A stretch of 64,000 nt of DNA from Paenisporosarcina macmurdoensis. GTDB lineage: Bacteria; Bacillota; Bacilli; Bacillales_A; Planococcaceae. The position numbers and the translations under genes are program-made. Below, piece after piece: positions 59,184 to 64,000 of this stretch (positions are counted from its first letter, which is position 1; each line of letters starts with the position of its first letter). The stretch is taken from positions 1 through 64,000 of the forward strand of contig NZ_JBHSRI010000018.1 of the NCBI RefSeq assembly GCF_042658845.1. Direction: 5' to 3'. The notes beneath the pieces are model-generated. The model was not told the origin of the DNA. It worked only from the letters and a program-made list of their open reading frames with translations, and did no database searches.

Positions 59184-59270
59184 CCAAATTAAGATTCTCC
59201 ACTTGTTAATGAAGCTGAAGTTTTATTGAATAAGTGTCCATTTATAATATTTCACACTAGAATCTCGATT

Positions 59271-59362
59271 GTCGCAACTTTTGTGTTTATCGTCGCAACT
59301 ATCTCCAAAATCGTCGCAACTTCTTCGGTTATCGTCGTAACTTTCACCGTTATTGTCGCAAC
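59271..59362 (-). repeat. 21-nt periodic array G, core GTCGCAACT
   Basis: Cores start at 59271, 59292, 59313, 59334 (GTCGTAAC) and 59355, all 21 bases apart. On the minus strand the core reads AGTTGCGAC, identical to array E. Followed by leader L2 and a hairpin (59403-59433). Confidence 0.85.
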
Positions 59363-59518
59363 TATCCAATTATCTCCTAATTCCCACTCGATTCTCCCAT
59401 AGAAAAACAGCCCATCGCGAAAGCGTTGGGCTGACTAATTAAGATTCTCCACTTGTTAATGAAGCTGAAGTTTTATTGAATAAGTCCATTTTTAATATTT
59501 CACACTAGAATCTTTATT

Positions 59519-59610
59519 GTCGCAACTTTTGTGTTTATTGTCGCAACTATCTCCAAAATTGTCGCAACTTTTGTGTTTATTGTCGCAACTTTCACCGTTA
59601 TTGTTGCAAC
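59519..59610 (-). repeat. 21-nt periodic array H, core GTCGCAACT/GTTGCAACT
   Basis: Cores start at 59519, 59540, 59561, 59582 and 59603, all 21 bases apart; the last is GTTGCAAC. Several variable segments (TTTGTGTTTATT, ATCTCCAAAAT, TTCACCGTTATT) are shared with array G, showing that the two arrays are duplicates. Confidence 0.85.
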
Positions 59611-59648
59611 TATCCAATTACCTCCTAATTCCCACTCGATTCTCCCAC

Positions 59649-59681
59649 AAAAAAACAGCCCATCGCGTAAGCGGTGGGCTG
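59649..59681 (-). terminator. Intrinsic terminator of niaR
   Basis: On the minus strand CAGCCCACCGC and GCGATGGGCTG form a stem followed by TTTTTTT, 15 bases after the niaR stop. Leader L2 and array H follow it in the direction of transcription. Confidence 0.8.
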
Positions 59682-59696
59682 ACTAATTTTTCACTA

Positions 59697-60233
59697 TTAT
59701 TGTTCGCCCGCTAAAAATCCTTTTTTCTGCATACCTTCAATGGCAGCGTCTAAGAATTCACTTGAAGTGGCTGCGATTAAATGTAAATGAATACCGCCTG
59801 TCAATTCGGATAAGTAACTTGCCCCAGTTTCTTTTACGCGGTTTAAAAATAAATCTACTTCATGTCGATTGGCTACCATTATGGATGCCGTTAATTCACC
59901 GTAGACAGGGTGTTCAACTGTCACATTTTTCACGACCACACCTGCATCAACAAGGGTATACAATTCTTCTCGCGCATCTTTTGGTGTGTGTGAACACGCT
60001 ATTTGACGCTCAAATTCATGGGTGGTATCTGAAGTGTTCATATATATATATCCTTGACTGGTCGCAAGGATCGGCTCATTGCGTGCTTTAAGTAAGGTCA
60101 TGTCTCCAACGATGACTTGTCGGCTAACACCTGCTTTTTTGGCGAAATCGGTGCCCTTTATTGGCTCCTTCGCTTGCTTTAACAGTTCAAGTAATTTTTG
60201 TCGTCGTTCTTCACCTAATAATTTCTTCAACAC
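59697..60233 (-). CDS. niaR: NiaR-type transcriptional repressor of NAD synthesis
   Basis: It has an N-terminal winged helix (TDFAKKAGVSRQVIVGDMTL, about residues 25-45) and a C-terminal 3H domain with its His residues in ACSHTPKDAREEL, VEHPVYGEL and GGIHLHLI. NiaR binds nicotinic acid and represses nad/niacin genes. GTG 60233 (AAAGGA seven bases before it) is preferred; TTG 60230 and ATG 60254 are alternatives, and the longer frame to 60275 is unlikely. About 178 aa. In B. subtilis (YrxA) it neighbours nad genes; none are here. Confidence 0.9.
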   Translation of the reverse strand: MLKKLLGEERRQKLLELLKQAKEPIKGTDFAKKAGVSRQVIVGDMTLLKARNEPILATSQGYIYMNTSDTTHEFERQIACSHTPKDAREELYTLVDAGVVVKNVTVEHPVYGELTASIMVANRHEVDLFLNRVKETGASYLSELTGGIHLHLIAATSSEFLDAAIEGMQKKGFLAGEQ

Positions 60234-60352
60234 AATCCCGTCCTTTTCATGCATAACTATAGCACTTGTTCTCATAGTTTATCATGTACACCAAAAAAGT
60301 GACCAAATCAAAACTTCATTCATACGATACATGGATGAGAGGGGGAAGTATT

Positions 60353-61351
60353 TTGCACGTACATGTTGTGCAAAAAGGAGATACACTATGGAAAATTTCG
60401 AGACAGTATGGTGTATCTTTTGATGAAGTAAAACGTTTAAACGCACATTTGGCAAATCCCGATTATATTGTTCCGGGGATGAAAATTTTTGTGCCGGAGA
60501 AATCGACAAAAGCTCACGAGATGAAAGAACATCCGTATACTAATTCTCGACCGGTTAAAAAGAGTAAGGAGGAATACACGGCTCAGCCAGCGCCTAAACC
60601 GATGCCGGTGCCGAAACCTATTCCTAAACCAAGCATGCAACCAATGCCAGCACCGATACCTCAACCTATGCCACAACCGACGATTCAGATGCCACCTCAA
60701 ATGATGCCGCAACCGATTAATCAACATTTAACGATGACACAAATGATGCCTCCATATATGGGAATTCCTTATGGTTGGATGCCAGTTCCTGATATGGATG
60801 TTAATTTACACGTACAATTGCCAGCTCAAGCACATGCACCAGCGCCTCCACCAATACCAGCGCCAACACCAGTACCGAAGCCTATGCCTATGCCTATGCC
60901 AATGGCAAAACCAATGCCTAGCCCAGCGGCAAAACCAATGCCAATGCAAAAACCAATGCCTGAAACAAAACATGGGTGGGAATTAGATGATTCAAGTTCT
61001 TTATGTGATTCTTCTTCACTAGAGCTTCCGATGCTACCACCACACTTCCAACACCAACAACAACCGCCTTGCGGATGTGCTCAACAACACTTTGCACCAC
61101 CACCGCCACCTTGTGGATGTGGCCATCATCACCATCATCATCCGCAACACATGTTTGCACAAAATCCGTTTCCAGCTCAAACACTTGGTGAAGCCCAAGG
61201 TCAACCGAATATGATGCCTCAACACATGATGATGCCTGAGCACATGTCGATGCCTCAGCACATGTCCCCATATATGGCATGCATGCCTTGTCACATGTGG
61301 CCCGCTCCACAAGGGCAATGGGGATACCAGAATCCCGTTCGCTACAATTAG
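60353..61351 (+). CDS. safA: SafA-like spore coat/cortex assembly protein
   Basis: An N-terminal LysM domain (VHVVQKGDTLWKISRQYGVS...YIVPGMKIFVP, about residues 3-47) is followed by about 280 residues of Pro/Met/Gln/His-rich low complexity (PMPMPMPMAKPMP, CGCGHHHHHHPQH, PEHMSMPQHMS). TTG 60353 follows AGAGGGGG by seven bases; the frame from 60284 starts in the niaR promoter region. 332 aa compared with about 387 in B. subtilis. SafA organises the inner coat by binding cortex peptidoglycan through LysM; its partner SpoVID is shortened in this genome. Confidence 0.85.
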   Translation: MHVHVVQKGDTLWKISRQYGVSFDEVKRLNAHLANPDYIVPGMKIFVPEKSTKAHEMKEHPYTNSRPVKKSKEEYTAQPAPKPMPVPKPIPKPSMQPMPAPIPQPMPQPTIQMPPQMMPQPINQHLTMTQMMPPYMGIPYGWMPVPDMDVNLHVQLPAQAHAPAPPPIPAPTPVPKPMPMPMPMAKPMPSPAAKPMPMQKPMPETKHGWELDDSSSLCDSSSLELPMLPPHFQHQQQPPCGCAQQHFAPPPPPCGCGHHHHHHPQHMFAQNPFPAQTLGEAQGQPNMMPQHMMMPEHMSMPQHMSPYMACMPCHMWPAPQGQWGYQNPVRYN

Positions 61352-61354
61352 AAA

Positions 61355-62203
61355 ATGGAACGAGGGCATTATGTTCAATTAAAGCCAAATGTGTGGAAAT
61401 GGCAAATTGGACCAAAAGCGTACTCATTAAAGAAATACGAACGTCATGATGATGCAGCAAAAATACGCTATATACATGATCAATTAGCTATCATAGGCGC
61501 TGATTTTATAGTGCCGGTAGAGCCTTACCCAGATTCACTTGTCATTCAACAACCGTGGATTGAAGGTGGTCGTAAAGTGAGATTTAGTCAGCCAGAAGAC
61601 CGCATAAAATCACTTTCTTTACTACATCAACTCCACGATACAAGGAGAAAGATCGCTTGGAACAAATCAACACATTTTCATGAAATCGATTTAATTCGAA
61701 AATGGACACATCGCTTAGAGAAGTGGCAGCAACTTGAACCTTTCCTATCTAAGAAACTTGGACCATCAAAAACGAAGAAAATCACACAACTTGCGATAGA
61801 TTCATTAGCGCAACTTGCACCGATTCGTCGTGAACGCTTAACACTATTGCATGGAGATGTCGTTCATCATAATTTTGTAATGGATAAGAAAGACCAACTT
61901 TACATCATAGATTTTGATTTGGCTTGCTTAGGTCCTGCTGAAATAGAACTCGTTTTATGGTCGCATCGCGTGTTGCCGCATTTTGATTATGATTTACAAG
62001 CACTTATTCAAGAGCATCCGTCTCTTCGCAAAATCGATTGGAACTATTTATTATTTCCAAACGAACTGATGCGTGAGTGGTTGTATGCTGCTACATTATC
62101 AGATCTTCAACTGCGAGGATTTTTACCGAAATTAAAGGTATTTACTGACAAAGCATTACATCACACGCCACAATTATGGGCAGATTGTGATAGATTATCG
62201 TAA
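61355..62203 (+). CDS. CotS/YsxE-family kinase-like spore protein
   Basis: A 282-aa protein of the aminoglycoside-phosphotransferase (APH) fold. The catalytic loop LTLLHGDVVHHNFVMD (about residue 167) and the metal-binding IIDFDLACLG are intact, so it could be active. The family includes B. subtilis CotS, YsxE, YtaA and YutH, found with spore coat genes. It starts four bases after safA, forming an operon. Substrate unknown. Confidence 0.8.
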   Translation: MERGHYVQLKPNVWKWQIGPKAYSLKKYERHDDAAKIRYIHDQLAIIGADFIVPVEPYPDSLVIQQPWIEGGRKVRFSQPEDRIKSLSLLHQLHDTRRKIAWNKSTHFHEIDLIRKWTHRLEKWQQLEPFLSKKLGPSKTKKITQLAIDSLAQLAPIRRERLTLLHGDVVHHNFVMDKKDQLYIIDFDLACLGPAEIELVLWSHRVLPHFDYDLQALIQEHPSLRKIDWNYLLFPNELMREWLYAATLSDLQLRGFLPKLKVFTDKALHHTPQLWADCDRLS

Positions 62204-62308
62204 AACAATCGAACAGCTACGACTTCTCTAATGAAAGCGTAAAACAAATCGTAGCGCTGAAACTGATTAGTTCGAAAAATGTATGCTAGACGCTTGACTA
62301 TAAAAAAT

Positions 62309-62360
62309 TGGACTGTCCCAAAAGTCATATAAAAATGACTTTATCGGCAGTCCTCTTTTC
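62309..62360. terminator. Hairpin terminator after the CotS-like gene
   Basis: GGACTGTCCCAAAAGTCAT pairs with ATGACTTTATCGGCAGTCC, leaving small internal loops, with A run before and T-rich end after. It resembles the hairpin at 19958-20004, suggesting a dispersed hairpin family. Confidence 0.65.
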
Positions 62361-62630
62361 ATATATTCTGTTGAACTCCATTGCAGCCCACTTTCATGTT
62401 TCGAAGCTAGTATAGCGGCGCACAAACAGAAACAAGCGGACGGATCGGTATTCTCCTCAGGACAATAGGGTGTTGGTCACGAAGGTGTTGCCACACGACA
62501 TGACGATATGACGCCTAAGTTCTATTGATTACTGCGTTGCCTGGAAAGGTCCACGTAAAGTTCGGCACAGTGGATATTAGTAGACATCAGCCAGCTACTT
62601 TGAGGAGAAATAAATAAGAACATAAAAATA
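62361..62630. other. Non-coding stretch, nothing recognised
   Basis: No frame with a ribosome binding site. The base composition is more GC-balanced than the surroundings and could reflect a decayed gene. Confidence 0.35.
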
Positions 62631-62661
62631 GGTGGAGAAAAGCGAGTTGCTTTTCTCCACC
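62631..62661. terminator. Bidirectional terminator of the small minus-strand gene
   Basis: GGTGGAGAAAA pairs perfectly with TTTTCTCCACC. It ends five bases before the stop of the small hydrophilic gene. Confidence 0.8.
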
Positions 62662-62665
62662 TGTT

Positions 62666-62851
62666 TTATTCTTTTGAATCTTCCTGACTTTGTTCAGTTT
62701 GTTCATTTTCTACTTGCTCATTTTCTTCGCGATTGCTATGTTCTTGATTGTATTGCAGTTTTTTTCGTTGCAATTCATTCACTTGACCTTGTTCATTTTG
62801 ATTGTTGTGTTGATTGTTTTGGTGAGTAAAGGTATCATTATTTTTTCCCAT
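62666..62851 (-). CDS. Small Asn/Gln/Glu-rich hydrophilic protein, 61 aa
   Basis: MGKNNDTFTHQNNQHNNQ starts a protein made almost only of polar residues, with no hydrophobic core or Cys. GGAGG lies eight bases before the ATG, which decides the start against a longer frame (62866). The composition recalls gamma-type small acid-soluble spore proteins, but no repeat of that family is clear. The neighbouring safA-CotS genes make a spore role plausible. Uncertain. Confidence 0.6.
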   Translation of the reverse strand: MGKNNDTFTHQNNQHNNQNEQGQVNELQRKKLQYNQEHSNREENEQVENEQTEQSQEDSKE

Positions 62852-63007
62852 ACAATTCGCCTCCAATTTAGTAGTATAAGATGTTGAGAATCTTTTCCCA
62901 TCATCTCTCGAGTTGAAACATTTTTAAGCTTTAAATGGAAAAATCTTTGCCAAATTTTCTAGTAGGTAGAGTCGATGATTGCTAGGTTTCTTCATGCGAA
63001 CATCCGT

Positions 63008-63022
63008 TTTATATGCTATAAT
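63008..63022 (+). promoter_or_regulatory. Extended -10 promoter of ruvAB
   Basis: TATGC-TATAAT (TATAAT at 63017-63022) gives an extended -10 like that of hemA, 30 bases before ruvA. No good -35 and no clear LexA box was recognised. Confidence 0.55.
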
Positions 63023-63051
63023 TAGTACGTTGAATGTGAGGAGAGACTTAA

Positions 63052-63672
63052 ATGTACGATTACATAAAAGGTGTAGTTACACGTATAACGCCTGAATATA
63101 TGACGGTGGAACAACAAGGTATCGGGTGGCAAATCTTTACACCAAACCCTTACGCTTTTCGTGTGTCGCCAGAACCAAAGCAAATCTTTACACTCTTAAA
63201 TGTTCGTGAAGATGCACAGTTGCTTTTTGGTTTTGTTTCACTTGATCAGCGCGAACTTTTTCGCAAACTGATTCAAGTGTCTGGCATTGGCCCAAAAGGT
63301 GCTTTAGCTATTCTTGCGAGTGGACAACCTTCTCAAGTAGTGCAAGCGATTGAGCGAGAAGATGAGACGTTTTTAGTGAAATTCCCGAGTGTTGGGAAAA
63401 AAACGGCACGTCAAATGATTCTTGATTTAAAAGGAAAACTAGGCGACTTATCCATTGATTTCGACATGCCAAGCGGAGAAGATGAGCTACAATTATTCCC
63501 TGAGACGTCAGGCAAACATGAACTAGAAGAAGCGTTCTTAGCACTTGCAGCACTGGGCTATTCAGAGCGTGAACTAGTGAAAGTTCGCCCGCAATTAACC
63601 TCATTACCAGAGGCGCTGGATACAGAAGGCTACATGAAAAAAGCATTACAATTACTATTGAAACAAGGCTGA
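63052..63672 (+). CDS. ruvA: Holliday junction DNA helicase subunit RuvA
   Basis: RuvA binds Holliday junctions and loads RuvB. It has the OB-fold N-terminus MYDYIKGVVTRITPEYMTVE, two HhH motifs (LIQVSGIGPKGALAIL and FPSVGKKTARQMILDL) and a C-terminal RuvB-binding domain. 206 aa. GAGGAGAG precedes it. Confidence 0.96.
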   Translation: MYDYIKGVVTRITPEYMTVEQQGIGWQIFTPNPYAFRVSPEPKQIFTLLNVREDAQLLFGFVSLDQRELFRKLIQVSGIGPKGALAILASGQPSQVVQAIEREDETFLVKFPSVGKKTARQMILDLKGKLGDLSIDFDMPSGEDELQLFPETSGKHELEEAFLALAALGYSERELVKVRPQLTSLPEALDTEGYMKKALQLLLKQG

Positions 63673-63690
63673 TGAAGGGAGGTCACAGAC

Positions 63691-64000
63691 ATGGAAGAAC
63701 GTGTCATTTCAACCGAAGTCTCGGAGTTTGATGAACGATTTGAGCAATCACTTCGCCCACAATATTTGTCTCAATACATTGGCCAAGATAAAGTCAAAAA
63801 TAATTTAGACATTTTTGTGAAGGCAGCCAAAATGCGTAAGGAAAGTTTGGACCATGTTTTATTGTATGGACCTCCTGGACTTGGGAAAACTACGTTAGCG
63901 GCGGTAATTGCTAACGAGATGGAAGTAAATATTCGCATGACGAGTGGACCTGCCATTGAACGTCCTGGCGATTTAGCGGCGATTGTCAGCTCGCTTGAAC
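63691..64000 (+). CDS. ruvB: Holliday junction helicase RuvB, 5' part
   Basis: The first ~103 codons are present; the gene runs off the window. Walker A is LLYGPPGLGKTTLA (about residue 56), preceded by SLRPQYLSQYIGQDKVK. RuvB is the AAA+ motor of branch migration. ATG 63691 follows GGGAGG by eight bases, 18 bases after ruvA. Confidence 0.95.
   Translation, partial: MEERVISTEVSEFDERFEQSLRPQYLSQYIGQDKVKNNLDIFVKAAKMRKESLDHVLLYGPPGLGKTTLAAVIANEMEVNIRMTSGPAIERPGDLAAIVSSLE

Larger units (their letters stand above)
59024..59690 (-). repeat. Tandem duplication of an array-leader-hairpin-spacer unit
   Basis: Arrays F, G and H begin 247 and 248 bases apart. Each is followed by the same leader (CCTCCTAATTCCCACTCGAT on the plus strand) and hairpin. 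The first two are also followed by an identical spacer (GATTCTCCACTTGTTAATGA, then TTTCACACTAGAATCT). So a ~248-bp unit is present two and a half times between pheA and niaR. Confidence 0.85.

Noticed and set aside
59517..59714. 65-codon ORF on the plus strand with LLSQLS repeats
   Set aside because: Plus-strand shadow of array H and the niaR terminator; no ribosome binding site.

Overview
The window is a stretch of chromosome from a low-GC, endospore-forming Bacillales bacterium. The gene order (ysoA-tig-clpX-lon-ysxC-hemAXCDBL, spoVID-valS-folC-comC-spoIIB-maf-radC-mreBCD-minCD-spoIVFA-spoIVFB-rplU-prp-rpmA-spo0B-obgE-pheB-pheA, niaR, safA, ruvAB) follows the Bacillus subtilis arrangement closely. 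The large type IV pilus cluster at the comC locus, the absence of lonB beside lon and the shortened SpoVID, SpoIVFA and SpoIVFB fit the Planococcaceae (Sporosarcina/Paenisporosarcina/Psychrobacillus-like) better than Bacillus itself. The taxonomic placement is inference from synteny.

Layout. 1-2.2 kb is a decayed prophage-like edge: a small ORF behind a hairpin covering its ribosome binding site, a zinc-finger protein, a holin and a remnant resembling an endolysin tail. 2.4-10.6 kb holds an orphan sensor kinase, ysoA and the proteostasis genes tig, clpX, lon and ysxC. 11.3-17.6 kb is the haem operon hemAXCDBL. 17.7-21 kb is looser: an AbrB-type membrane protein, gene remnants, a short spoVID and two small membrane proteins on the minus strand. 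valS follows behind a valine T-box. 24.7-27.3 kb carries two tandem, diverged folC paralogues.

27.4-45.8 kb is the accessory centrepiece: a membrane GGDEF diguanylate cyclase, a Wzy_C/O-antigen-ligase-type membrane protein, minor pilin-like genes, a VanW/G5-like secreted protein, then pilB (with an MshEN-like c-di-GMP-binding N-terminus), pilT, pilC, pilA, pilM, pilN, pilO (fused to LysM) and pilD. Together these predict a retractile type IV pilus, possibly controlled by c-di-GMP and possibly glycosylated. 45.9-58.9 kb is conserved cell-shape, division, ribosome and sporulation machinery. 59.7 kb to the end holds niaR, safA, a CotS/YsxE-like gene, a small hydrophilic protein, ruvA and the start of ruvB.

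The most unusual signal lies between genes. Short arrays with an almost invariant 21-nt period (a conserved core of about 10-13 nt plus a variable remainder) occur at four separate sites (10.7-11.1, 24.1, 53.1 and 59.0-59.6 kb). Each site uses its own core, and two sites have a conserved leader. At 53.1 and 59.6 kb the leader and array directly follow a gene's terminator, in the direction of transcription. Separately, four copies of a structured, modular ~125-bp repeat core with two alternative left flanks lie at 2.0, 19.8, 24.4 and 44.8 kb. No rRNA, tRNA, CRISPR array or complete insertion sequence was seen.
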